A stretch of DNA of 64,000 nucleotides, taken from positions 5,694,501 through 5,758,500 of the forward strand of contig JAYKKI010000095.1 of NCBI GenBank assembly GCA_039881145.1, written 5' to 3'. The stretch is from Druceiella hillmani. Taxonomy: Eukaryota > Arthropoda > Insecta > Lepidoptera > Hepialidae. The stretch's first letter is position 1; each line of letters opens with the position of its first letter. The position numbers were made by a program, and so were the translations under genes. Positions 34,980-46,619 of the stretch are shown piece by piece. The notes beneath the pieces were generated by a model, which made no database searches, was not told the DNA's origin, and saw nothing but the letters and a program-made list of their open reading frames with translations.

Positions 34980-35470
34980 CTGGTATTTTTAATGAAATTG
35001 CCAGACCAAGGTCAAATGAGTATCATTGGTTAATTTAATATGTCTATGACAGCGCCGATCTGTCTGTTGTTAGCGATTATTTCATTATATGGTGTCTTAA
35101 CGAAATTTCTCCCAATCAGATAAGTATTCAAAATCGTGGCTTCTTGTATGTTAACATAGGTTATTTGAGGTCTAGAATGTTTAATAAGTGGTGTAAGTAA
35201 ATGAGAATTACGCCAGTTGTGGATATAACTACGGGGACCAAAATAACTTTATTTTGTTTCCAAAACTCTAGTAAGTTCATTTTTGAAATTTGTGAATTTA
35301 TAAATTGTCTCTGTTAATTTTTTTTGGTAAATTATTTGTGATTGATACTTCGATAGCGATTAGGTATGTAGTTCTGTCTATTTTGACTGGCATGACTATA
35401 CCTTCATGATACGTATTTCAGATTATAATCTAATCTGCCTTTTTTACGTATTGAATATTTTCTAAGAAAG
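34980..35470 (-). pseudogene. Decayed LINE C-terminal region, second subtype
   Basis: Minus-strand frames give 'FWKQNKVILVPVVISTTGVI' and, after a frameshift, 'NIQEATILNTYLIGRNFV'. These correspond to the C-terminal '..W....V.VVPVV.ST.GVI.K.L...L..L........Q.A.ILNT..IVR.FL' stretch common in insect LINE polyproteins. The assignment is from pattern memory. Multiple stops show it is non-functional. Confidence 0.6.
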
Positions 35471-35479
35471 CTAAAATTC

Positions 35480-36150
35480 AGATATTGGCTGGCACTCATG
35501 CAGGGAGAACAGAGTGCATGGCGTTATGAACTGCTAAACAAAAATTATTAGCACCACCTAACCAAATTGACTTAAAAATTTAAGTTAACTTTCTTTTAAC
35601 AAGGAAACAAAATAGAAACTGTATCCTAAACACATGAAAGATCTCAGTAGCTATATATTGCAATCGTCGGTACATTATTTTATACGTCCTTTCGTCTATT
35701 TAAAACACTCACAAAATATCCAGTGTTCAAAATGATTATTACTGAAGAAAAGTCTTCCATTTTAATAAAAAGTCAGTATGGCAGGTTAACTGTGCACAAA
35801 AGCCTGTATTTGAAATGGTTGGAATAAAAAGAATTATTTATAAGTCATGCAATGCATGCTGTTAGATCTTCTTGGGCTTACAGTAATATAAATTAAAAAA
35901 AAACGAGTGTGCTTTAGACCACACGACTGAAGTAAAACTTCAAATTCACAAAATATGAACTTTAAAATGAATTTACAATTTTATTCTAAACGTAGAATAT
36001 TTAAAGTCTTGAACAAAATAATAATTTATAAAATTGTTCAAGAACGAAATGAAATTACAAAATAACCAAAGAATCACTGTTCGCGTAACGCTAGCAAACT
36101 CGCATATATATATACACACATATATATTTTTTTTCTTTTTTTTTTCATGC
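35480..36150. other. AT-rich sequence without recognised feature
   Basis: Nothing recognised apart from short (TA)/(CA) runs near 36105. Confidence 0.3.
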
Positions 36151-36345
36151 ACTGGCTATGAGAGGAAGAGAGAAAGAAAATGTGCGCGCGCACTGCTCTC
36201 TCTTGCTCCTACAGTGTGATACAGACAATATTCTTGCGCTGTGTCTTAGATACGCGAAAAATAACTGGCTATGAGAGAAAGAGAGAAAGAAAATGTGTGC
36301 TCGCACCTCTCTCTCTTGTCCCTACAGTAATATACGAAACGAAAC
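36151..36345. repeat. 113-bp direct duplication rich in GAGAG/CTCTC
   Basis: ACTGGCTATGAGAGGAAGAG at 36151 recurs at 36264 as ACTGGCTATGAGAGAAAGAG. Both continue AAAGAAAATGTG, GCAC, CTCTCTCTTG, CCTACAGT. The GAGAG and CTCTC clusters resemble GAGA-factor sites. TTCG(CG)TAACGCT words border the block on both sides (36079 and 36416), suggesting a dispersed repeat. The two overlapping short ORFs are by-products. Confidence 0.75.
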
Positions 36346-36557
36346 TCTCTCTCTTTCTGTCTTCACTAACTTTTATCTCCCTCTCAACTTCCGTTCGCCT
36401 CGCCCGATCACACTTTTCGTAACGCTCTCGTCATGCATTTACCAGCTTACTCCCCAAGTTAAGCGTGCGTAAAGAAGATTTACTTCAAAACTGATTCTTT
36501 AGTATTAATAGCAACATTAACAATACCTTGTTAGTGCAACACGTGCTTTGACTTTAA

Positions 36558-36840
36558 TATACTCATGTTGGAGATATTTGGCGTTAATTTTGTAAAAATT
36601 CACAATTAAATGAAACTACAAGATATAGCATTATTTCTACTTTCTTTAAGTTCTTTACCACGACCTAAGTTTCGTTGTATTACAACATCTTCAAGTGGGC
36701 TATTAGCAAAGATCTTTGCTAATAGCTAATAGCCCACCTGAAGATGTTGTATTACAAGGAAACCTAGGTCGTGGTAAAGAACTTAAAGAAAGTAGAAATA
36801 ATACTACATCACATAGTTTCATTTAATTGTGTATACTCAT
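36558..36840. mobile_element. Foldback element family FB, copy 4 (best preserved)
   Basis: The arms (CACAATTAAATGAAACTA inward) are inverted over about 115 bp, meeting at CTATTAGCAAAGATCTTTGC. A 9-bp direct repeat TATACTCAT borders the element at 36558-36566 and 36832-36840, a likely target-site duplication. A 9-base duplication with very long inverted repeats fits a Mutator-like non-autonomous element, but copy 3 shows 13 bp, so the assignment is open. Confidence 0.85.
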
Positions 36841-37620
36841 ATTCCTTATTTTATCATGATTACCATGTTTCTTGACTTATTATGAACCTATTTATATTGC
36901 TAAATAGTAAATTATGTACATAATTTGTTGAATAGTTTGATAGATGATATGTTCAAAATAGATTTTATTTATAGTTACATAAATAATTGTATAATGCCAA
37001 AAAAAATTATCGAATAATTTTTAAAATATTTATTAATCTGTGGAGATTGCTTCATTTTATAGCTTTCATTTTAATTTGACAACATCTTGAAATCTTATAT
37101 GAATCGAAATAACGGAATAATCCAAGGATCAGAAAGAAGATTGAAATGTTTATGTGAATAAGTCAAAATCGGAAGGAAGGCTTTATATTTTATGTGTCAA
37201 TGTATTTCTGTCATTACACACTTGTTAAAAGGTTTATCTTAGTCACTAGAACTTTAATGGATAATGGTCAATTGGCTTCAGAATAGAAATGTGTAAAAGG
37301 TTGCGACCGATATCCTGTATAGTAATAAAATTATAGATATATACAGTAGATATATTTACTTTACACCTCTAAATACCATAAAACGCTTATACATCTCTTC
37401 GCGCATATATTCCCTTTTAACAAAGTCTACAATTACATAGCTGTGTCTAGGTCACACTTTGAGTTATTGCATAATATGTTTGTAGATTGTTTGCAGAAAT
37501 AAAAACTTGAAAGAATCGTTAAGAACTTTGTTAAAAATATAGTCATACATTAATTAAAGAGAAAAATAATGTTGATTGCTTTAATTGAGTAGCGAAATAC
37601 ATATGTATATTTAAGGCTTA
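36841..37620. other. AT-rich sequence without recognised feature
   Basis: Nothing recognised. Confidence 0.3.
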
Positions 37621-37624
37621 ACCT

Positions 37625-37760
37625 TTCTAAAAGAACAAAAGTGACAAGGACTACCGGCGCTTTTGCATAGCAACTTGTCACTGCCCACAAAGTGCAAGTG
37701 ACATTTCAAGTGTTACTCACTTTTGAAGTGAAATTTTTAATTCCGGAACAACACTCGAAA
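37625..37760. promoter_or_regulatory. Cluster of AAGTG/CACTT motifs
   Basis: AGTGACAAG (37640-37648) is inverted as CTTGTCACT (37674-37682). It is followed by GCAAGTGACA, TTCAAGTGTT and CTCACTTTTGAAGTGAAA within about 60 bases. CAAGTG/TCAAGTG is the core bound by NK-2-class homeodomain proteins, so this dense cluster is a candidate enhancer. Inference only. Confidence 0.3.
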
Positions 37761-39380
37761 TATTGAGGTTATCAATTATATATTCATATTATTTATAGCA
37801 TTCTTTGTTGCAATTTATAGCATATCCACTTTATCGCTTTTCATATTACGATCGTATTTTTAATGTTTTATTGAAATATGTAGTTGTGTTGTGTCTTTTA
37901 ATTATATTAATTTTGTGGTTTAGGTGATCATAGGATTGATTGGAATTAATAAACAAGTTAACAATTTCAAAAATGACTTAGTTCCTTTTCATTTAATCTT
38001 TTAGAACGAAAGAAACGTGTAAAATAAAAGAAATGTACAAAGAAAGTTTATTTAGCGAGATAAGTTTATTTATTTATCACCTATGGAGAAAAAACAGATA
38101 CAAGTCATAGTGAAATACAGAATAAGAGTTTTTTGACAATAAGGTTAACTTATATCGTAACATTCCCACATGAAAGTAATATTCTACATACATATATCCT
38201 CAGTCTTTTCTAGATATTTCCATGATACATTAAATATTCAGAAATTTTATAAAATATCAAATTAAATTTTAATAAAGTAATATTGTTAACAATCAAGCAA
38301 TAACTATTGAAATTATTGAAATCAGCCTTTCATTTACAGTTCACTGTAACAGTTATCAATAATAGAATTAATAGTAATCACTATCCCACTTATAATAATA
38401 TCGATTAAATAAAAAGAAAAAAAAAACGGAATATCACGTCGATTTGAATAAATGAAAATGTAGTGTAGTGTCAATGCTTTCAAAGGACCAATGGTTGTAT
38501 AGTCTCCGTTTAACTGACTGTTTGTATTGAAGTACTGAGCTGGCAAATATATCTAGAGAATGAAATTTTCCGTCGCAATCATCAATAGTAATATATCAAT
38601 AATAAAATGATAATTTTAAAAGAAAACATAGAACGAGTTGTTTATCTGTGAACTGTGTTAAACAAAATCGTAAATAAAGGTCTGTTTCATACTTAATACT
38701 GGATAAAATAAACAACGTGAAAATATTGGGATGGTAATTAATAAACCCACTATCGTGTTTTAATTAGTGTTAGATCATACTCTACAGTATATTTTCACTT
38801 CTTCCTCAAGGCATGGAACTGTTTTTTCTATTACATCGAACTTGTTTCAATAAAGCGTTCTAATTTTTCTAAATTTAATATAAGAAATTATATTGAACGA
38901 GAGTTATCGGAGGTGAAAATTTTATTTTTAAAATTTAAGAAATCAATTCATAACTACGGCATAAGAAAGGAAACCATCATCTATGTTTATGCATCTATGG
39001 CGTGTATTTTCATGAAATAAAATTCATAAAGCCTCTCCCCTAAATAAAATTTATGAAGCCTCTTGCTTCTTTAAGTTTTTTCGGCTAAATTTAGCTATTG
39101 ACTGAGCAGAAGATCATCACCGAGCAATTTAAATATCCTACTAGAGATGGTCGAGAAATCTCAATAATATTCTGGAAATCACTAAAAAAATAGTGAATAT
39201 ATTTGTTACTAACTTAATTGTAAGATTAGGTAAATATGACCACCGATAATGTCTATAAATTTCCCAATGGCAATATTTTCCAAAATTAAAGTCAACAGTC
39301 TTAAAGAAGCAGATCTATGTCTTGACATAAATTTGTATTGCTACAAATAAGCAATTTCTGCAACAGAATGCGAAACCAAA
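37761..39380. other. AT-rich sequence without recognised feature
   Basis: The minus-strand 70-codon opening at 38334-38546 is unsupported. No repeats recognised. Confidence 0.3.
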
Positions 39381-39650
39381 TCGAACAATCTTAGGGTTTA
39401 AAATCAGGTAACAAATAAAGCTATTGAGCTTTTAAGCCCAACTGTGCGCGGTACGTATAATGCATATTATTTATGGCAAAGCTCTACGGTACATTTATTT
39501 TAATTTATTTTATGGAATTGTAAATTTGTCGCCCCGCGTTGCGAGCGCAGTAATTCGTTTAATATTTTCGAATGGCGCATTAAATTAATATTGTAAATTT
39601 ACCCAGTGCCAAATATAAATTATGATAATTACGTTAAATTACTAAGTAGG
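39380..39650. promoter_or_regulatory. Candidate conserved non-coding element
   Basis: GCATATTATTTATGGCAAAG, GTCGCCCCGCGTTGCGAGCG and GCGCATTAAATTAATATTGT combine GC-rich patches with many TAAT/TTTATGG cores. Unique in the window, no ORF. Confidence 0.3.
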
Positions 39651-40368
39651 ATAGTAAAAATGATCTTTTGTAAAAATTTTAATGAGGAATGTTGACCTCG
39701 GGCACTTGTAAAAGTAATTCGATTTATAAGTTTCGAAGGACAACTTACACTTTCCATGTTTCTATTCAGAACTACTTCGTTAAGTTCAAGTTAATTCCAT
39801 TGGGATGTGTTTAGTGAACTCATGCGGGACTTATTTATACGTAGGTTATTATCTTTTTATTTATTCTATAGTCACATTGGGACTATTGGCTGGCTATAGA
39901 TACCAAATAGATTATTTCAAAATGAATATATCTTTTACATAAGTTTTGTCGATTATGTGAAATCGAAATATAGATTTTGAAGGTTTCTATTACTTTTACA
40001 TGGACTGTTATTTATAGGTAGAGAACGTTATTAATTATATTAAATTTATAAGAAGAAAGTTTCGTTTGTATATTTGTTTGTTCTTTTTTTGAGGTTTGGC
40101 ACAAAACAGGCCAGTCCGATTAGCGTTAAACTTTCGCCATCTTGTAGTTTATAATATCCAAAAGACATATGTTGTTTTTAAATATCCGACTAATCCGGAT
40201 TTAGAAGCAATAAAATGTGCTTGAAGGAATCGATGTAAACCTAGAGTATTTTTGAGTTCGTCGAACTTGTGATCTTTATAACAGTGTACGAACATACTTT
40301 ATAAACCATGAATATTTGTTCTAAAATTTCGACGGTTTACATTGCTTATTATTTCAGAATAGCCGTTT
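39651..40368. other. AT-rich sequence without recognised feature
   Basis: Nothing recognised. Confidence 0.3.
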
Positions 40369-40910
40369 TCAGGGTTCCGTAACCAAATGCCAAAAATGGA
40401 AACCTTAAAATTTTGTCCTGTTCGTCTATCTGTCTGTCCATATGTCAAAACCGTTTTACTCGGGGACTATTAGTATTCTATAAATGACCATGCAATGAAA
40501 TAGTGTAACTATGAAAAAAAATTAAGGGCTTCACTCCCTACATGTAACTGAGAGATAAAAGACATTTATTTTTTGTGTATTTTTATATAGGTCTAAAAAT
40601 GATATAAAGGTTCCAAAATAACTGTTTTATTTAATTCAATAATTGGTGAGATATAAGCTTCTAAAGTCTTAAAAAGTACCCTAGAAAAAAAATTAAATTA
40701 GTAGAAATTAAAATAAATTTTCAACAAAAATTGGCCAGAATAAGGGATGCTGCAAAGTTTTCGAAATATGGGGTATTTCAAGTACTGCCCGCAGCATTAG
40801 CTTTATTAGATTATGAAAGTCAAAATATACGAAATAAGTTTAATATTGTTTGTTGCTACAGAACCTTTCGTGCGCGAGTCCGACTGGCACTAGACTGATT
40901 TTATACTATT
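40369..40910 (+). mobile_element. GGTTCCG-type interspersed repeat, copy 5 (most typical ends)
   Basis: It starts AGGGTTCCGTAACCAAATGC, continues CGTCTATCTGTCTGTCC, and ends CTACAGAACCTTTCGTGCGC then GAGTCCGACTGGCACTAGAC. These are the clearest ends of the family in this window. No ORF. Confidence 0.7.
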
Positions 40911-40938
40911 ATAAATTGACCCCAACAGAAATATAAAG

Positions 40939-41357
40939 ATAAACGAGCTAAATTTTATATAGTTGTATCAAAACTTATATGTTTGAAGAATTAAGCTTGG
41001 CTATGAAATTTATTATAATATTTGATGCATGGATAGTTCATTATAGGTTGTTTTTACAAGAGTTTTTATGTTCCAGAATGAGAACATACAGTTTTGTACT
41101 CGATTAAGACATAAAATAAATACTTATATCCTTGTGAATATCGTTATGGTTTCGATATTCACAAGGATATAAGTATTTATTTTATGTCTTAATCGAGTAC
41201 AAAACTGTATGTTCTCATTCTGGAACATAAAAACTCTTGTAAAAACAACCTATAATGAACTATCCATGCATCAAATATTATAATAAATTTCATAGCCACG
41301 CTTAATTCTTCAAACATATAAGTTTTGATACGACTATATAAAATTTAACTAGTTTAT
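40939..41357. repeat. 419-bp near-perfect palindrome (205-bp arms, 9-bp loop)
   Basis: The left arm 40939-41143 and right arm 41153-41357 are inverse copies around the loop TTATGGTTT. By direct comparison I count four mismatches in 205 bases, all within the outer 65 or so; the inner 140 bases match exactly. The arm tip is CTTGTGAATATCG. It starts 28 bases after GGTTCCG-type copy 5. It has no ORF, no obvious target duplication, and no partner elsewhere in the window. Confidence 0.97.
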
Positions 41358-42298
41358 ACATTAAATAAGCATCGTTTAAAGAAAACATATTAAAACAGGA
41401 TGAAAAGTCTCTTTTTGGCCTGGTAAAAAAGAGACAGACAACTAGTTGACTGGGGAGGCAGCCAGTTTATTATATATGCTAATATATTTTTCAAAGTTAT
41501 GACATACATTTCAAAGTTTTAATAAAATCAAATTGGGGTTACATGTACTTCAGCGGGTTAAAAAAGATGTATTGTGAGTACAACATTAACGAAATTAATG
41601 TTTATTAGGTAGTGCAATGAAGTAATATATAAGTACTTAATGGAAAATAATTACTTCCGTAATCTATTTTATATTGATTATTCCTGTTTTCACATACGAA
41701 ACTGCAAATAGTCATCAATTATATATTTGACACTAATTCAAGCACATGACAAATGACGATGAAACACGCGATTCTTTACAGTTTGAACTCGGGTGCTCCC
41801 AAGTGCAATTATCGTAATGAAATTGGAACGAAACCATTAGATTTTGTATGTAGCATCAGAGATATAACTTATAACAGGTCGTAGTGTATGTAATATACTC
41901 GTACAGTCAGTATCTTGTAATTTTAAATCGAATCTCGCAAACTAGATAATAAATCAAAGTTTACCTTTAGTTTAACTGTAGCTGTTATCTGTACTATCTT
42001 AAACCATTTCTTACAAAGATAAGGTAAGCAGCGAGTGTTGCGTGCCGTAAGAGTCGGTTTTCAGATACATTGTAACGTAATCTAACAAACGTTTACCGTC
42101 AGACATTACCGTTATGATTAATTGTAAGTTTCTTAACATTTCCGTTTCTAAGTAAGTATATCATTATTTTGCCATTATGCTGTATAAATTTATTGACACA
42201 AATTCTCCGTTTCTGTTTGGCTTCTTTTCATCAATTCTGAAGTAGATGCGGTCGCTTTTTGTAATTAAATAATTAATTTTTTTAATAAAACATTTTTA
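41358..42298. other. AT-rich sequence without recognised feature
   Basis: Nothing recognised. The stretch 41400-41450 (GGCCTGGTAAAAAAGAGACA) looks like part of an unidentified element. Confidence 0.3.
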
Positions 42299-42712
42299 TC
42301 ATCATATATATTAATACGCTAAGGTTAAGATGTTACACTCCCTTTTTAGTAAAAACCTCACAACTAATCCACATAAATTATATATCATTTTATAGATAAT
42401 TGCTTGCTCTACCGGCATCCACAACTAAAAAAATTATTATTGCTATTGTTTTTGCAAATTAATTAATTATTAAAATTATATACACAAAACAGCTATGCTG
42501 CCATCTAACGGCTCAACGTCAATATGATTGACGGTCGGTAAAATTTTTGTTTAATTTCAAATCCACTCACGAATAAATAAAGTGGCGCTTTAGCTCAATG
42601 CTTTTGATACTTGCGCCTCTATATGTCAATTTTAGTAAAACATTTGTTTGATCTGTCATCTGAGCTTCATAATGGAATAAATAATGCGAAGACTTCGCAC
42701 GGTTCACGCTAG
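42299..42712 (+). mobile_element. Non-autonomous Helitron-like element, copy 3 (414 bp)
   Basis: TCATCATATATATTAATACG start, intact GCGAAGACTTCGC palindrome, and an end at GGTTCACGCTAG|T (one substitution relative to the other copies). Confidence 0.88.
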
Positions 42713-43162
42713 TATGTTAAAATTATCTAATGTTCACTCCTCGATTTATTACTAAAGTTACACATTTACGAAAAAAATGAAATGAGTTATGAAAAATCTT
42801 ATTTATCTGTACATAATGACATTTACGTACAAATAATTGATTTTTTGACACTGCCTGTGAAAAAATCAATTTTCTTTTTTTAACAATAATTTTTTGCCGT
42901 GCGATTTATTTTTCTTTTATATCTATTTCGTTCTCTGTATGTATGTACTAATTTGTTTTATATATTCGCTGAACTTGACGTCATTTTATTCAGGTGCTTC
43001 GAAGATGTTATTGATAAATAAATAAACACGTCGAACAACTAGCGTTTATTTTGTGTTTATGCTTACGTCGACTCTTTAGTTTGCACAATTGTCTATAAGA
43101 AGGAGATACGCATACTTATAAATAGTCAACTATGACGTGGTCGTCAGTAGGTCTACACATTT
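42713..43162. other. AT-rich sequence without recognised feature
   Basis: Nothing recognised. Confidence 0.3.
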
Positions 43163-43680
43163 TTAGGTTTCCGTTCGAAATAAGAAATACTTATAATTTC
43201 CTCATATTCGTTCATTCGTCTGTCACAGCCTCACAGTTTTCATAGTTTTAGACGTACATGCATGAAATTTTGCATCTGGCGATCTCAATTAATATATAGC
43301 AAAATATTAAAAAACAAATTTTGTGTATCTTTACCCCTGTATACCTAACGGAAACGAAGTTTTTTTCCCGTAAGTATCTCACTGAATGGAATATCATTGG
43401 AGATTTTAAAATATAAAATGAAAACAAGGCTCCATTTTTAGATTTAAAAAATCGTTTGCAAAAATTAAGATACAAAAATGTGTCCTACGCTTCTAATTGT
43501 TCATGTGTTATTTCGAAAAATAAAAATAATAGTGTATTCTAAAAATTTGACCAGAACATTCTATGAAATAATTGAAATTGATGAAATATGATATACCACT
43601 ATTTCTTTGCTAGACTACAAGTAGGATAACAGTAAAAATTTAATTTCGATTTGCTGAGTAGTTTTTACTAGACGCAAGTG
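43163..43680 (+). mobile_element. GGTTCCG-type interspersed repeat, copy 6, 5' part
   Basis: The head TTTTTAGGTTTCCGTTCGAA continues TCGTTCATTCGTCTGTCAC, resembling the heads of the other copies. It runs into the 146-bp array, so its tail is replaced or displaced. Confidence 0.45.
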
Positions 43681-43689
43681 GAACAATCC

Positions 43690-44860
43690 AAAACAAAAAA
43701 AATATTCCGTAAACTGTCACACTTCAGCTCTTGTTTTACTTGGATTGTAAGATATACTATAATGAGACTACAATCCATATTGTTTCAACATTTTTTAAGG
43801 AACAAAAGTACAAAAAAGTAGCATAATAAAAAAAGGAGAAAAACAAATATTTCATGAACGGTCCAACTTCAGCTTTGGTTTTACTTAGATTGTAAGATAT
43901 ATACTATATTGGGACTACAATATATTTTGCTTCAACATTTTTTAAGGAACAAAAGTACAAAAAAGTAGCACAATAAAACAAGGAAAAAAACAAATATTTC
44001 ATGAACTGTCCAACTTCACCTTTTTTACTTAGATTCTAAGCAATCTATAGAGAGACTCCTATTTACACTTGTTCAACAATTTCTACGTGACAAAAGTACA
44101 CACAAATAGTACAATAGGCAAAAAGAGAAAAAAAAACCATAAACAGTCAAACTTAAATTTTTTTCCTTAAATTCTGAGCAATATCATAAAGAAACTACTG
44201 TCTATATTTGTCCAAGATTACTAGTTGTTTGTACGAAAGTACATACATAAAATACAATAGGCAAAAAACAAAAAAAAGACAAATATTTCATAAACGGTCA
44301 AATTTTAGTTTTTTTACTTTGATTCTAAGCAAAATACTATAGAGAGATTAAAAATTACTTATTAGTATTGTACTTAAATTCTGAGTAATATCACAGTATA
44401 AACAAATAGTTCAATAAGCAAAAAAAAGCAGAAAAAACAAATATTTCGTAAACGGTCCAACATCAATTTTTTTGATTTAGCTTCTCAACAATATTATAGA
44501 CAAACTCCTATCTACATGTGTTTAAACATTTCTAGGCGACAAAAGTACAAAGAAATAGTAACAGGCAAAAAATAGAGACAAGATATATTTCATAAACGGT
44601 CAAACTATATTTTTTTTAGTTAGAATCTGAATAATATCAGAGAGGAACTCCTATCTACATTCGTTTAACAATTCCTAGTTTACATAAATACGAACAAATA
44701 ATACGTTAGGCAAAAACAAAAAAAAAACAAATATTTCATAAACGGTCAAACTTCGATTTTTTTACTTAGATTCTGAGCAATACTATAAAAAATTCTTATC
44801 TATATTACTTCAATATTTTTACCTGACAAGAGTACTAACAAATAGTACAATTGTTACGTA
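43690..44860. repeat. Degenerate tandem array, period about 146 bp, 8 units
   Basis: The marker (A)AAACGGTC(C/A)AACTTC follows 'CAAATATTTCATA' in each unit, at about 43708, 43853, 44001, 44139, 44291, 44448, 44592 and 44738 (spacings 138-157). Other shared words are ACTTAGATTCTGAGCAATA, TAGAGAGACTCCTAT and GTACAA..AATAGTACAATAGG. The units are much more diverged than those of the 179-bp satellite. Helitron copy 4 lies directly after it. Confidence 0.88.
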
Positions 44861-44905
44861 ACAAATAATAGTAAAAAAATCATTGATAAAATATTATCAT
44901 CATCA

Positions 44906-45317
44906 TCATCATATATATTAATACGCTAAGGTTAAGATGTTACACTCCCTTTTTAGAAAAAACCTCACAACTAATCCACATAAATTATATATCATTTTAT
45001 AGATAATTGCTTGCTCTACCGGTATCCACAACTAAAAAATGTATTATTGCTATTGTTTTTGCAAATTAATTAATTATTAAAATTATATACACAAAACAGC
45101 AATGCTGCTATCTAACGGCTCAACGTCAATATGATTGACGGTCGGTAAAATTTTTGTTTAATTTCAAATCCTCACGTATAAATAAAGTGGCGCTTTAGCT
45201 CAATGCTTTTGATACTTGCGCCTCTATATGTCAATTTTAGTAAAATATTTGTTTGATCTGTCATCTGAGCTTCATAATGGAATAAATAATGCGAAGACTT
45301 CGCACGGGTCACGCTAG
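44906..45317 (+). mobile_element. Non-autonomous Helitron-like element, copy 4 (412 bp)
   Basis: The start sits in an (ATC)n run, so the exact 5' base is uncertain. The intact GCGAAGACTTCGC palindrome and GGGTCACGCTAG|T end are present. Confidence 0.88.
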
Positions 45318-45478
45318 TTACATTCTTCTTTTTTTGGTCCATACCATTTTGACATATGTTTAGACTACCGTTATACTCAACTTCAAATCAGCATTATGTT
45401 TAACAGATGAAATTGAAAATATTGATCTTATTAAATGCAACTAAAACAGTACGGTACGGTCGGTAACACAGTACTTAA

Positions 45479-45764
45479 GGCGGTCAAATTGCTTCTAGTT
45501 TTTTTTTCTCAGTATTGCTATTCTCAGTATTGCCTGATTGCCTGATATAATATTGTTACATGTTTTAATACTGAGATGTATATTCAACACAAAAACACAA
45601 AACTATACAATGTATAATAATGGCGGTCAAATTGCTTCGGGTTTTTTTTTCTCAGTATTGCTATTCTCAGTATTACCTGATTGCCTGATATAGTATTGTT
45701 ACATATTTTAATACTGACATGTATATTCAACACAAAAACACAAAACTATTCAATGTATAATAAT
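45479..45764. repeat. 143-bp tandem duplication, 2 copies
   Basis: GGCGGTCAAATTGCTTC at 45479 and 45622. Both copies pass through TCTCAGTATTGCTATTCTCA and ATTCAACACAAAAACACAAA and are nearly identical. Confidence 0.95.
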
Positions 45765-46520
45765 ACATATTATTATTTAACCTACGAAAATATAAAAAAA
45801 AAAATTTTGACTTTGGACATCTACACATAATTAATGCAGGTGTAAGAGAGGCGTAATATCCAACGCAGTTTACGAGTATATTTAATTATGACCATGCTTT
45901 TGACAAGTTAAGGAATGATTAGCCTTAGGATATGATTCTACTGATGATTTATTTCAATAAGATCAGACTTAATAATCCAAGCAGCAATCTAATTGATGCT
46001 AGACTAATAAATTAAAATTCTTATTAAGTCATTGAAACTTAATTGAAAATTATAAAATTAATATTTTATTCTATATTTGTATTCCCTTCTGTATAATAAC
46101 ATTATTTACCAGATAACTTGATTCTTTAGCATAACATGGCAATTAGTGAATTTCTATTTTTTCAAATAGTATATAACTTTTCTTGAAAGAAAATTTTAGT
46201 CAATTAATTTTTTCAAGGAAATTATATTTCAGTTAGGTTTACATAGCGTGAACGTAGTTTTATTTTTTCACCATAAAGTGTAAATTTTGACAAATTTTTG
46301 TAATATCCTTTAATAATAACGTTTTAAATAGCATCGTTTTTAAATGTTTCATATCTTTAATATTGAATTTATTGTTGTGACGTATATGAGTATACTAGCG
46401 TTACTAGCGATGTCCTCCACATAAAAAAATATTCACCTGTAAGTTTTATTTACCGTATATTACAATAATGTAGTGAAAATATAAATATTATAACTTATCA
46501 TTACCTTAAAAATTTAAAAT
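45765..46520. other. AT-rich sequence without recognised feature
   Basis: Nothing recognised. Confidence 0.3.
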
Positions 46521-46616
46521 TCAACGCGGCGGAAGTTCTCGGTAAAACGCTGACATATCTATGTACATCCACTCCTTCACTGTTTCACTATATCGGCTGC
46601 GTTTACACAACCCCAT
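46521..46616 (-). CDS. Short protein-like ORF, unrecognised (31 aa)
   Basis: On the minus strand an ATG at 46616 opens MGLCKRSRYSETVKEW then MYIDMSAFYRELPPR and a TGA. Amino-acid use is balanced, unlike AT-rich chance openings, and the GC level rises over exactly this stretch. There is no upstream extension and no splice signal I trust. It may be a transposable-element coding remnant, a short terminal exon, or chance. No family recognised. Confidence 0.2.
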   Translation of the reverse strand: MGLCKRSRYSETVKEWMYIDMSAFYRELPPR

Positions 46617-46619
46617 GAA

